A stretch of 64,000 bases of DNA from Posidonia oceanica (GCA_037176725.1 JAZBRS010000029.1:43162001-43226000); one strand, 5' to 3'. Positions 32,886-43,661 are shown, counted from the first letter of the stretch. Program-made: numbers and translations. The notes: generated from the sequence alone by a model not told the origin.

Positions 32886-33640
32886 ATTTGGGCTGGCAGC
32901 CCTAACTGCTCGGCGATGGGTCCGTTAACCTATCATTTTATCGCGCCATCATTTCTGCATCTGGGCTGGCAGCCCTAACTGCTCGGCGATGGGTCCATCA
33001 ACCTATCACTTTACATTCCTCTGCATCGGGCTGGCAACCCTAACTGCTCGGTTGACTCCCGTTAAAATGTCATCCTGCATATCCACGCTGCATATGGGCT
33101 GATACCCCTAACTATTCGGCGATAAGTCCGTTAACTTATCACCTTGCATTTGCATTATTCCATTGCATCCCCCACCATCATTGCACTTTGCACGGTGCGC
33201 CCTTACATCCATCTCATTGCATCTGGGTTGGTAGCCCTAACTACTAGGTTGACAAACCCGTTAGTGTTGTCTCCGCCTTGCATTTTGATGCCAGGGGCGC
33301 TCTGGCTGCCCCCTGGTATCATTCACCGATACCAGGGGCATCTTTATTCAGCTACCCCCTCGTATCCCATTTCCGTCTGCATTTGGGCTGTCATCCCTAA
33401 CTGTTACGGGAGTGTCTATGGACCTCTACCACACCCTCGGGTATGGTATTCCCGTTGCATTCGTGGTTACAAGCTGTCGCACTTGTAATCACCCCTCTTG
33501 CCTGACAGACTTGCTGGCCTGTCACAATCCATCGGGCTGATAGCCCCAACTATCCGGTGGTGAGTCCGTTAACTCCCCGTGGGCTGATAGCCCTAACTAT
33601 CTGGCGATAGGTCCGTTAACCTATCACCCATTTCATCTTA
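32886..33640 (+). repeat. E2 3' hairpin array, second block (about 8 modules)
   Basis: Modules begin near 32889, 32960, 33028, 33095, 33223, 33386, 33533 and 33580, separated by GCATCTG-type spacers. GCAG/CTGC, GTAG/CTAC and GATAG/CTATC stems are all present. The 11-bp hairpin at 33310-33338 lies within. Confidence 0.85.
33310..33338. repeat. E2 11-bp perfect-stem hairpin
   Basis: CCCCTGGTATC, loop ATTCACC, then GATACCAGGGG, flanked by GATGCCAGGGGCGC and GCATCTT as in E1 copies at 6267 and 6777 (read on the other strand). Confidence 0.85.
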
Positions 33641-35216
33641 GTGTAATAGCATTTTGTTGCATGGCATCAGCATATCATCATCGCCCGAATGTCGCGCGAT
33701 CAGGATCGTCTTCCCAGTCTCGCGTGCCCGGCGTTCCATCTTATTAGTACACTGCATCTCACAGCATTTGCATTGCATAGCATCATATAGCTCCTTTGTA
33801 TGCCTTGTAGAGTCAGTCCTAGTACTGCATCTCATCATTACACGGACATCGCGTGCTTAGGATCCGAACCCCAGGTTCACGTATTGCCTAAGGCAGCATC
33901 TTCGTTGCCCGCATGCTTTTTTTTATAGCATTGCCGGCTCAGGATGTTGCTCGCAGTAGTGCGTAACCTAGGATTGCTTTCTCGGTTCTGTGTGCCCGAC
34001 GTTCCACTACATACCTTGCATCCCCTGCATAGCATCTCATGCATTGTGCCCTTATTTGTGCTGCCGCTCCTCTGTGGTCCTTCCATCAATTCCCGCAATC
34101 TACTTTCCCAGGTCTTTTCGTGCCCACCGCTGCATGCACATTCCCCTACTTTACTTTTAGCATATTTACTTTCTGAGGTATCCCATGCACTTGCATCGCC
34201 ATTCGTCTACAACTGAGCATTGCGAATGGCACCCCCGTTGCTTGGCCTACATGCATTGGCCAATGACAGCATTGCATTTCATTTCCACTTTTCCGCGTGC
34301 ATGCACCATCCCGCTTTCCCCCAGAGGAGTTTCAGCACAATAAGCGTTAGCATAGGCATATCATTTGCACAGCATTCTAGTGTCTGCATTCATCTGCATT
34401 TGCATTCACTTTCCCGCATTGCTTAGGATCCCCTTTGCATTGCTTTGCCCCTTCCGCCTCTTCTACTTGTTTGCTGCCTCGCCTGGAGGCAAGCGTTTTC
34501 TCCCTCTCGCGGCCTCACGAGCTCCTGCTTGCCTTACTTGTCCTGAACGGACAAGAGCCCATGGTCTCCCCTGGACTAGCAGCCTGCCCAAGTGGCAAGC
34601 ATGTTAGCCCTCCCGGAGCAGCCTTCTGCGCAAGCTTGGACAAGTAGCCAACTTGCTGCACTGCCCTGTAGAACCCCCTGCTTCTTCTCCATGCATCACT
34701 CTACACGGCCCCAGCATTAACACAAGCACGCACAGCATTAGCACTTTCAAGCATTAGCATTTGCAAGCATTCACTTCAAGCATTAGCACTCCTGGAAGCA
34801 TTCAAACACTAGCACCCAAGCACTAGCATTCAAACATTAGCACCTTGCAAGCATAGCACCCCATGCATCAGCATCGGCCTTAGTGCCAGCATTCTCCATG
34901 CATCCGCATAGCATCTCCTCATACACAGCACTCGCACGCGCATGCGCACTAGTTCATGCTAGTCCGGCATCGGCATTCGCATCGCATACCATTTCTGCAC
35001 TAACTTCTAACATAACCTTTGCACTAACTTCTGCATTAGCATGCATTGCATTGCATTAGCATCCTGCATCTGCATTTGCATTATGGCATCGAGTCATGAT
35101 TTCCGGTGCATCCGTCTGAAAAGTGACTCACGCCCATAGCAATTTGTGCTCTCGCCGGCGTCAGGTAGGGTGTCTTGTCTACCTTGAGCAGTGGTCTCGC
35201 TCCGCTTGACCTCGCT
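33641..35216 (+). other. E2 3' noncoding region
   Basis: No supported gene. 34700-35080 is dense in degenerate GCATTAGCA words. 35090-35216 is the conserved pre-PPT region shared with E1. Confidence 0.6.
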
Positions 35217-35230
35217 CAGGGAGGGGCATC
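35217..35230 (+). other. E2 polypurine tract
   Basis: CAGGGAGGGGCATC immediately before the 3' LTR (TGTAGACACCCC), identical to the E1 PPT. Confidence 0.9.
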
Positions 35231-35451
35231 TGTAGACACCCCATTCTGACAGCCTGGAACTTGGTAGTTCTCTTTTGCGGGCTCGTGTGGTCTCTGGATT
35301 GGCATTCCCATTTCTAACCCATTTTCTAGTCCATTTCCAAACCCAAAACCTCACCCCAAACCCTAGAAGCCCTTACCTAAGCTATTTGCATTTTCTACAA
35401 CACTTCTAGGCCCAAACCTAAGCCCATTTGCAGCTTTGGCCACCTGAGTGT

Positions 35452-35538
35452 GTTGGACGTTGGAACAGGTAGCGTCCAACGTTGGACGTGGCCTGTGCTA
35501 GCGTCCAACGTTGGATGCCCTCTAGTCAGGCGTCCAAC
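35452..35538. repeat. E2 3' LTR palindromic cassette 0 (three hairpins)
   Basis: 87 bp, exactly three 29-bp units with arms GTTGGACGY and GCGTCCAAC. Its 5' LTR counterpart was removed by E5. Confidence 0.9.
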
Positions 35539-36236
35539 GACTCGAGTGCAGCAGCGGCAGCTCCGCCGCCTTCGGCTCACCGACCGTCCACTCCACTGCC
35601 TCCCCACACTTACTACCCATCCCTTCCTTCGCTCCATGCCATCCACTACCTTCCAAGCCTCACTTACTACCCATCTCATCTATTTCAGCCGATTTCAAGC
35701 TCTCCTCACCTCACTGACTGGCCTGTCTTCCGCTGGCCGTGTCAGCCACCGCCTCACCTCCGCCGCCCTTCTGCCAATGCCCATGCCTTCCTCTGACATC
35801 CCACATGGACCTCACCCTCACACCCGCACCTGCCAGCACCTGCCAAGCCCAAAATTTGGCCTACAAATCCGGCTGTCAGCACCCAAACCCATGCAAGCTT
35901 CAACAAAACCAGCAACTTCAAGCCATTGCCACTCTCACCACACAAAGCCAACGAGAGAATTTCCACTTCCGAGAGCAAGAAGGCACTCCCCTCTCCGTCC
36001 CCGATGCTTCGCTATCTCCTCCGGTGCTCCGAGTTGCTCAGGAGACCTCGCCGAACTTGCTGCCGTGCACACACCTGCAACTCCGACGAACCTCGTCGAC
36101 CTGCCGTTCCAGGGCTTCCAACGGTAAGCCACCTACCCCCAGTAGTCATGCATGTGTGGTAGAACATGTCTATGCACTTTTTACAAGCTTTTAGCTCCCT
36201 ATGGATGTGATTCACATCCAAAAGGAAGTCTAGTGT

Positions 36237-36293
36237 GTTGGATGCACCAACTGGTGCGTCCAACGTTGGACGTGGCAAAGGCCCGCATCCAAC
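36237..36293. repeat. E2 3' LTR palindromic cassette A'
   Basis: Partner of 25040-25096, with arms changed at CpG sites (GTTGGATGC, GCATCCAAC). Confidence 0.88.
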
Positions 36294-36474
36294 GGCCTGC
36301 TTTGCTCTGCCTTTATCTGAATGCTTTCCATGCCTTTTCCTTGCATGCCTGTTTGCAAACATATGCTATTTGCGTCCTTTTAATTCTCTCTGATGTTATA
36401 CCATGCTTATCAACTTATTCCATTCTTCTTTGAAGGCTTTTTGCATGCTTAGTATCAGTCTGTCTTCTGCCTTC

Positions 36475-36532
36475 GTCGGACGCTAGGGTGAGCCGCATCC
36501 AACGTTGGACACTGGTTCACCTAGCGTCCAAC
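36475..36532. repeat. E2 3' LTR palindromic cassette B'
   Basis: Partner of 25278-25335. 58 bp with 11-nt spacers kept. Confidence 0.86.
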
Positions 36533-36865
36533 ACCCCTGTCTGCTTAGCTTTGCTGCCATGCTTACCCCATGCATATTTTAAGTATTATTTTTGTGATCC
36601 ATGCATGCTTAGAGATGCCTGGCCCCTAAGGCAACTATGCTTAGGTTTGCCAGAATTTCTTTAAGTCATCTATTTCCTTTTGCAAGTTTGAGGCCTATTC
36701 TTCCATGCATGCCTCCTTTTATCTTGCCTCCTTGTATTAAATGCTTGCCATGCCTCCTTTGCATGCTCCTGTTAGCTCTTACATGCTTTTATTGTGTTCG
36801 CATGCATATAGGTGGGGTAGAGCCGAGCTCCCCCTTTAGAATAGGTGAGTCTGCAGGTCTGGGTC

Positions 36866-36923
36866 GCTGGACGCCAGAGCCTTCAGCGTCCTACGTTGGA
36901 CGCTGCTAGCTCTAGCGTCCAAC
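36866..36923. repeat. E2 3' LTR palindromic cassette C'
   Basis: Partner of 25669-25726. The second hairpin has perfect arms. Confidence 0.87.
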
Positions 36924-37097
36924 GACCTGGCTTCTCATGCATTTGTTTAAAGCTTGCATACCTCTCTGATCTTGCCTATTTGCTTCCTCCCTATGTTCTT
37001 ATGCATGCCTAGCTTCTTCAGCAACTGTTATTTATTTTCTTTGAATTTTTTGCTTGTTTTTTGTGCATGCTTTTTGTGTGTTGTGCCTCCTAGAGCT

Positions 37098-37154
37098 TTG
37101 TACGCTGCTGGTGCTGGTGTCCAACGTTGGACGCTGGCCTAGCTCGCGTCCAAC
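37098..37154. repeat. E2 3' LTR palindromic cassette D'
   Basis: Partner of 25901-25957, with the same decayed first arm (TTGTACGC), so that decay predates the last transposition. Confidence 0.83.
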
Positions 37155-37327
37155 GCCCTGGTTGTGCCTCTGGCCTGGCACTCAGCACAGGTAAGGCCTG
37201 TTTCATTTTGTTTTGCCTCCCATGCTTGCTTGCTTGCTCCATGTTCAACTCCAGCAACCCAAATGCATGATCCCAACTCTCCTCTATCACTTGTATGCTC
37301 CCTTCTCTCCTCTGTCTACTGTTCTGT

Positions 37328-37385
37328 GTTGGACGCCAGCCACTCTGGCGTCTAACGTTGGACGCCCAGCCTACAGGCGTCCAAC
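37328..37385. repeat. E2 3' LTR palindromic cassette E'
   Basis: Partner of 26131-26188. The arm GTTGGACGC is intact where the 5' copy reads GTTGGACAC. Confidence 0.88.
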
Positions 37386-37567
37386 AACCTGCATGCTTGG
37401 ATCTTTAATTTTGGCATGCTCCTTGTTCTGATTCTTCCTCTAATCTTCTGTTAGGTCAGATTAGCATGTCTAGCACCCATTTAGTTGCATATTTGCATTT
37501 GTTATGCATTCATATAGTTTGAATGCATGGATTTTCAAAACATGCATGCTGTCTGCCTGCAGTGGGT

Positions 37568-37625
37568 GTTGGACGCGGGCTCTCCCAGCGTCCAATGTTG
37601 GACGCTGGTGTTGCCAGCGTCCAAC
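37568..37625. repeat. E2 3' LTR palindromic cassette F'
   Basis: Partner of 26371-26435. Arms are closer to consensus (GTTGGACGC, GCGTCCAAT) and it is exactly two 29-bp units. Confidence 0.88.
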
Positions 37626-38547
37626 GCTTGCAGATGGCTGACAGCCGTTTTAAGTGCAAATTTTGTTTCGTTCGCCGTTTCTCGCATTTTATCGCTTCTT
37701 TGGCTTGCTGCAACCCCAATGCATGTTGCCCACCCCTTTGTTTTGATTTTGCACCCCGCTTTGCCTCGTTTTCCGTGCTTCACCCTGTTTTCCATGTTTT
37801 GCATCTTTTTCGCTCCTTTGCATGGTTTTCTGCACTCCCTTGCATTGTTTTCCGCATTTTTGCATCGTCTTCCGCACCTGCCTTGCTTTATTGCTTGCTT
37901 GTCACTCGCATTGCTTGGTTTTCCCGCCGTTTTGTTTTATCGCTTGCATCCGCATATAGGGCCGTGATGCTTACTGCTTAGGAGTTCTCACGAACCGGGG
38001 TCTGCCAAGTTCGGAACACTAGCAGCGTGGCTAAGCACTTAGATAGCACGTTTATTTCCCTTGCATAATAGGTAAGCATTAAGGCATTAGGCATTAGGCA
38101 TTAGGCTAGCAATTCCCTGCATGAGCGTGAGATTGCCTAAGAAAGACCGACTCTCGGACGTATCGGGGGTGCCTAACACCTTCCCCATGCGTAACAGGAG
38201 TCCTTGCCCTTTCTCTTGGCTCGCATCGACCTTTCCCTTATCCTAGGCTTGAGTCATAGCATAGCATAATAGCATAGCGTAGCTTAGCTTATCCTTGCAT
38301 CTCTTTGCCCCTCCTTGCATCCGGTTCAGCATGTCTTCTCATGCTTAACCCCTGGTTTTCCTTGTCTTCCAATTCAAAAGACACGGTGGTGACTCCGAAT
38401 TGTCTTATCATTTCTTTTCTTTCCTTTTGCCAGTGTTTCCGAGTCGAGTTCTTCCCTCGGATCTAGCCGCATATAGTGAGCCTATTTTGATCGGTACACA
38501 CAAGCTTTGGTAATGTGCATGGACGATCAGAATTTAGGATTACTACA

Positions 38548-39671
38548 CTATGTGCCGCCGCGTGGTTTTGGTAACCCTTGCTCCATGTTTTCCGCTTTGG
38601 CCAAGTGGAAATGACGCCCACACTGGAGGAGGTGCGTCGGATCTGCAGCTTGTCACCACTGTTGGGGCTAGCCGTGTTCATGAGACGTGAGGGCTATGCA
38701 TTTGTTTTGTGTCAGCTGACAGGCCTCACTACTGGGGAATGTGCAGAAAGACTGATCTGTACTAACGGGCCAGCACCTAGGCTTCGCCTGGAGTACTTTG
38801 AGTAGATGATTCAGAGGCGCGCCACCTTAGGCGATGATCTGTGGCTTAGGGGATTTGTCACCCGCTTCTTGGGTGAACTAATCTTTAGCCACGGCCGTCT
38901 GACAGTCGCCATAGAGGTGGCTGAGATTGCACTAGCCATAGTAACCCGGCAAATCGATCTGACGCCGGTGATCTTAGCAGAGACTTTCTGTGGGCTGAAC
39001 AGGATCTCTCATCGCTGTCGCCACATCCACGTGTGTGTGGCTTTGGTTCAGGTAAACTGTCAACTGCAACTACCTGATAGACTGATCTACTTTCTATCTC
39101 ACTGCCTTTGATATGTTCTCTCTTTCAGGTCTGGCTGGCTTGCCACATGGGGGCAATGGCTATCTGCCCTCAGTGTCTTGCTTTTGAAGGCTACTGTCGC
39201 TCTAGACATGCTCGGACCATTGGGAGTGTCCAAGAAGAGTACGAAAAGCTAGAGGGACTGATCGAAGGCACCGTGATCTGGCGAATCCTCCCAACTGCGG
39301 CAGAACCATTCATCGTGTTCTTCAATGGAAACAACACACGGTTGGTCGTCTTGCCAGGATTTACTAGGGGTGTTGAGTTTCATCCCATCCGGGTGCTGCG
39401 ACAGTTCGTCATTCGCCAAGATGCATTCGTCGAGGGCCACTTGCCTGAGATTTTCCCAGTTTATCCGCTCTGCTCTACAGTGATAACAGTGGAACTAGCC
39501 CATCTCACACGAGGTGGAATCAGATCTACTAATATCATTGTGGTGCCCGAATCGAGCTATACTGCTAGTTACATCAGTGAAATGCAAGGGACTTGGCCCA
39601 TCAGTGAGGTCCTGCCTAGTGGTCCTCTGTTCAGCAATGTCGAGAGCTCTAAGAGGGCACAGACCAGCTAA
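38548..39671 (+). pseudogene. E3 PMD/DUF7745-like gene, 5'-truncated by E2, with one intron, antisense to pol
   Basis: It aligns with the E1 copy (7302-8504) from LCAAARFW onward; E2 removed about the first 57 codons. Motifs are HVFRFGQVEMTPTLEEVRRI, LRGFVTRFLGELIF, HGRLTVAIEVAEIAL, VIWRILPTAAEPF and FHPIRVLRQF. In-frame stops are TAA (38572-38574) and TAG (38803-38805). Coding continues through a 77-nt intron (39052-39128): VALVQ joins VWLACH in phase 0, as in the uninterrupted E1 protein. It runs on the plus strand while all pol domains to its right are minus, so it is antisense to the element, unlike in E1. Function unknown. Confidence 0.8.
39052..39128 (+). other. Predicted 77-nt intron in the E3 PMD-like gene
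   Basis: It starts CAG/GTAAAC and ends TCTCTCTTTCAG/GTC with a pyrimidine-rich 3' part. 77 is not a multiple of three, yet removal restores the exact protein alignment with E1, which has no extra bases here. Confidence 0.85.
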
Positions 39672-41185
39672 GATAAGTGAAAGCAAAGTGTAGTATGTTT
39701 AATTAATCCTACAACTTGTGCAGGTCCGAACTAATGCTTGTAACTGGATTTTAATGAATATTAAGCTACAATGATGTTGTGAATGCTTCCATGTTGAATT
39801 CTGTATATGGGGCTTGTGCTTCCTTGATTCTGTGAGCAAAATGCAACCCCTTCAAAAGTCAGCTGTTCTGCACAAAATCCCAGTTAAAAACGTGAGAGCT
39901 ATACGCGAGAGCCATACGTTAGTGCCGTACATGAGAACAATTAACGAGCACTTTTTAAGGGTTCTTCTCCCTTCTAGGTGGCGTAAGGGGGTCGGACCTA
40001 GCTTCCTGACGTAGTGTCTGTGATCCCTAAGCTGTGGGTAAGTCTGCTCTACCCTCTGCCAAGGATTCTGCCTCTGATCTGCGGTCCACTAGCAATGTCT
40101 GGCCTGAATTCACTGTATCCTTTTCTGAACTGGCTAGCTGTTAGTGGCTTTTGACTGATGTTGGATCAGCGATGCATGCCCAGAATGGGAGTGTCCTGCC
40201 CCTAGCCGTACTGACCCAGTGATCCTCCATTGTGGGCAATGATGTGCCTTGGCTTGGAACCAAGCAGAAGCCTTGCAGGGTTGGAAGGGAGATGCTGAAT
40301 GAATGCATGATTGATGCAAAGATTTTGTCATCCTTAGTATATGGAATGCTTTCAATGCTTGCTATAGAGAAGGGAGCGGTCTCGAACCTCATCTGACTCT
40401 ACCTGGACTCCTAGTTGTTGGTGGCACTCAGGAAAGGGTGGTGTTGTGTTTTTGGTTGATGGTAAGATGAGAATGGGCTTCATGCCAAATTCTCTCTAGG
40501 ACCTACACCTACTCTTTTGATTTCTTTTTTTTCTCCTTTTTTTTTGCTCCCTCATAGGCATGCAGGCTCACTCTATCCCTGACTTGGAGGTAATGGATGC
40601 CTGGTCTGGTGTTTGGGAGTTATCACTGTAGGGAGGGGTGGCTAGTCATAAGAGGAATGTGTGTTTCCCAGGCATGGACTTCGACTCCTTTCCAAGATTG
40701 GTTTAGGGAATAGGGCTACTCTACTCGCCTCTAACTCTAGGGCTAGCTTCTATGTTCACCTTCTATCTCCTTGATTCTTTTGTGCCCCTATAGACAGGTG
40801 TTCTTTTCATTCGGGCTCACACTCTCGCTCTCGCCCTAGCATTTTGTCTCCCTCTCGAGGTGTAGGTCCTAGGAGGCTTGAACATTTCGTCTATTCTCAC
40901 ATTGGTGTGGCTCCCTTACCGGCTAAGACATCTAGGTAGGACCAGATGAAGTGAGGTTGTACCCCTTCTCGAGCAGGCAAGCTCTTCCGATTTTCCTCAT
41001 TGGACTAATGATTGCAATGCATGCTGGTGGTGTTGAATGCCATGAGCAGATGTTATTTATGATTGGCAGGATAGTATGCAAAGCAAATAAGAAAAATGCA
41101 AATGTGAATGTGTGATTGTGGGGTGGCAGTGAATGCATGAAGTGCAGGGGAAGAGAACTCTATAAGGCAAGGATATAGCTCCAGA
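39672..41185. other. E3 spacer between PMD-like gene and integrase
   Basis: No supported gene. After the PMD-like stop, plus-strand words such as TTTTAATGAATATTAAGC (39748-39765) could serve as a 3' end signal, unproven. 40362-40990 aligns with the E1 spacer; 39672-40240 does not. Confidence 0.6.
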
Positions 41186-42128
41186 TCACTGGTAGTATAT
41201 CTTGAGATAGCAGGAGTTGACTGGCTCAGACTGCTCGATCTGATCCATGTGCTCGAGGATTGCTACACCACCAGAGAATATCTGCTTGATGATGTAAGGA
41301 CCATGCCAGTTGGGCTGGAATTTGCCTCAGCCATCAGGAAGGTGGATAGCTCGCAGGACTAAGTCACCGGATGCGAAGTTTCTGGGTCTAACCTTCTTCT
41401 GATAGGATCTGGCCATCCTTCTCTGATAGCATTGAGCGTGGTGCATTGCCTGCAGTCTACGCTCGTCAATCGGTTCAACTGGGTGCAGCGGTCTTCGACC
41501 CATTCTGCTTCTTCCAGTTCTGCCTCTTTTAGGATCCATAATGACGGGATCTCAACTTCAACAGGTAAAACTGCCTCCATGCCGTAGACCAGTGAATACA
41601 GAGTTGCTCCTGTCGAGGTCCGGACTGACATTCTGTAGGCCCATAGTGCATATGGGAGCTTATCATGCCAGTCATTGTGAGTTTCTGCCATTTTCTTGAG
41701 GATCTTTATCAAGTTTTTGTTGGCTGACTCAACTGCGCCATTCATCTCTGGCCGATAAGACGAGGACCTGTGGTGCTTGATCTTGAAGCTGTGTAGGTAT
41801 TCCTCGATTTTCTTGGCTGTGAAGCTCGTGCCATTGTTAGAGATGAGCGCATATGGCACCCCATAGCGGGCAATGATGTTGTTCCTGATGAACTTCTCTG
41901 TTGCCGCGGCCATGAGTGTCTTGTATGAGGCCGCTTCCACCCATTTGGTGAAGTAGTCGATCGCCACCAGGACAAAGCGATGACCGTTGGAGGCTGCTGG
42001 ATGTATTGCTCCAATGATGTCAATTCCCTAGGTGGAGAAAGGCCAGGGTGACGCCATGCTATGGAGTTGCTGCGATGGTGAGTGGATGAAGTTTCCGTGA
42101 TCTGGCAGCTGTGGCACCTATGCACAAA
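41186..42128 (-). pseudogene. E3 integrase remnant with catalytic Asp lost
   Basis: The core reads KWVEAAS, IIARYGVPYALISNNGTSF and MNGAVESANKNLIKIL. E1 has SDNG where this copy has SNNG, so the second catalytic Asp is Asn. A TAG lies before GIDIIG where E1 has Trp. Another TAG follows DCC in the HHCC zinc region just upstream. A frame change lies near 41460, and TGA replaces an Arg codon before GKFQPNW. The C-terminus ends CYLKIYYQ at 41186 with no chromodomain. Inactive. Confidence 0.88.
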
Positions 42129-42983
42129 CTAGCAGCAATCTACCTCCATGATAGAACAGAAGTAGCCTTGCAGCTTGATCTTCTTGGCTACCAGTATGCC
42201 ATTCATATGTAGGCCGTACGTCCCTGCATGGACCTGAAGCATCAGCGTGTCGGCCTCTCTCTTGTCTACGCAACGTAGGAGCATCTGGTTGTAGGACCTT
42301 CTGTAGAGGTGTCCTGCTCCTATGACATATTTGGAAGCTAAGCATGCCATAGTCTTTCTGTCTGCCGCCGTGGTGCCAGATGGGAGGCTGCCAGACTCCA
42401 GGAAGGCCTTAATGTCGTGGTACCATGGTGATTCCTCTGCTGTATCTACTTCCTCGATACTCATGCAATGTGCAGGCTGTTCTACATGGGTGACTGATAC
42501 GTCCATTGCATGGTCCTCGGGTATAGAGAGCTGGGATGCTAAGGTTGCTAGAGCGTCTGTATAGGCATTCTTGGCTCTATTCATGAAGGTGAAGCGAATC
42601 TCTTCAAAATGTTTAATGAGCTCTAGCTGGTATTCATGGTAAGGCACCAGTTTGGGGTCCTTGGTCTTCCACTCACCATTGACTTGGGAGACGACCAGCA
42701 TTGCATCGCCGTGCACATGCAGCTTCCGCACACCATGCTCCAGTGCGACTTGCAGTCCCAAAATATAGGCTTCATATTCTACCTCTTTGTTAGTGTAGGA
42801 GAAGGTCATCTTCCTTGCAAACGGGATCAGCTCTCCTTGTGGTGTTGCCAAGACTACTCTGATGCCTCTGCCTCTTCTATTGACGGTGCCATCAAAATAC
42901 ATGTGCCATTGCAGTTCGTCCTCGGGATCCTTCTGTTTGGAATCCTCCATGGCGAACAAGATGTCCTTGTCAGGGAATTGTGT
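42129..42983 (-). pseudogene. E3 archaeal-type RNase H and start of integrase
   Basis: The acidic RNase H residues are visible in YFDGTVN, EVEYEAY, HGDAMLVV and NAYTDALATLA, arranged as in the extra RNase H of Tat-lineage elements, which carry two RNase H domains. A hinge with SPWYHDIKAFLESG follows, then the integrase N-terminal zinc region (RCVDKREADTLMLQVHAG, MNGILVAKKI, DCC). A TAG follows QPL just before this segment and another follows DCC. RNase H would remove RNA from the RNA-DNA hybrid; in this lineage the second copy is thought to have been acquired later. Confidence 0.85.
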
Positions 42984-43661
42984 CTACAAAGGCTGATACT
43001 CAGGCAAAGGTAGGTCGGCCAGATGATCTGCTACAGCCTGTCCCTTCATCAACTTCTGTGTGATGAAGGTGATGTCATACATGGACAATAGCACTTGCCA
43101 CTTGACGCATCGGCCTACTAGGGCGGGCTTTTGAAATAGATATTTCATCAAATCATGTCGGCACAAAAGTAGAATAGGATAGGCCATCATGTAGTGCCTT
43201 AGTTTTTGTGCATCCCAGACAAGGGAAAGGCAGGCTTTCTTGATCATAGTGTACCTGGCCTCGCAGTCATTGAATTTCTTACTCAGGTAATATATGGCGC
43301 GCTCTTTGCGACCTGATTCATCATGCTGGCCTAGGACTGCGCTCACGGAGTGCTGCATGGTTGAGAGGTACAGCAGTAGTGGTCTCCCTAGTGTGGGTGG
43401 AACCAGGACAGGATGCTTGATCAGGAGCTGCTTGATCTTGTCGAATGCAGCCTAGCATTTGTCGCTCCACTTGATTTGTGCATTCTTCCTCAGGAGCTTG
43501 AAAATTGGCTCACAGATGGGCATGAGCTGTGCAATGAATCGACTGATGTATTGTAGTCGTCCCAACAGGCCTCGGACCTCCTTTTCAGTGGTAGGGGATG
43601 GCATTTCTACGATGGCTCGGACTTTGCTGGGATCCACCTCAATTCCCCTCTAGCTAACAAT
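42984..43661 (-). pseudogene. E3 RT C-terminal part and RT-linked RNase H
   Basis: In order: GIEVDPSKVRAIVEMPSPTT, EVRGLLGRLQYISRFIAQL (RT palm/thumb and connection) and IKWSDKC. Then a TAG where Gln is expected, AAFDKIKQLL, and the RNase H-like part AIYYLSKKFNDCEARYTMIK, KLRHYMMAYPILLLCRHDLM and YDITFITQKLMKGQAVADHL. A TAG also replaces a codon after IVS at the solo-LTR junction. This part continues the RT of 49976-50679 after removal of the 6.3-kb insertion. Confidence 0.85.

Larger units (their letters stand above)
24618..38547 (+). mobile_element. E2: gag-only Ogre/Tat-like LTR retrotransposon derivative
   Basis: The plus-strand unit has a 5' LTR whose first part is displaced by E5/E1 (24618-27362), PBS, leader, gag (28631-30823), hairpin arrays, PPT (35217-35230) and a complete 3' LTR (35231-38547). 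Protease, RT, RNase H and integrase are absent, because gag runs directly into 3' noncoding sequence. The two LTRs differ more than the E1 LTRs do (six differences in one 80-bp stretch near 25021), which fits an older insertion. Confidence 0.9.
35231..38547 (+). repeat. E2 3' LTR, complete
   Basis: 3317 bp, from TGTAGACACCCCATTC to GGATTACTACA. It carries seven palindromic cassettes, the first with three hairpins, then the CGTTTTGC-rich repeat (37750-37960), the conserved hairpin block (37970-38040) and the relic PBS region. It ends directly against PMD-like coding sequence of E3. The five bases after it are CTATG; the partner target copy is off window. Confidence 0.92.

Noticed and set aside
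35482..36194. Host gene exons with splice donors in the E2 LTR
   Set aside because: The region is duplicated at the 5' LTR (24618 onward) and contains hairpin cassettes. The frames are Pro/Ser-rich without a recognisable domain.
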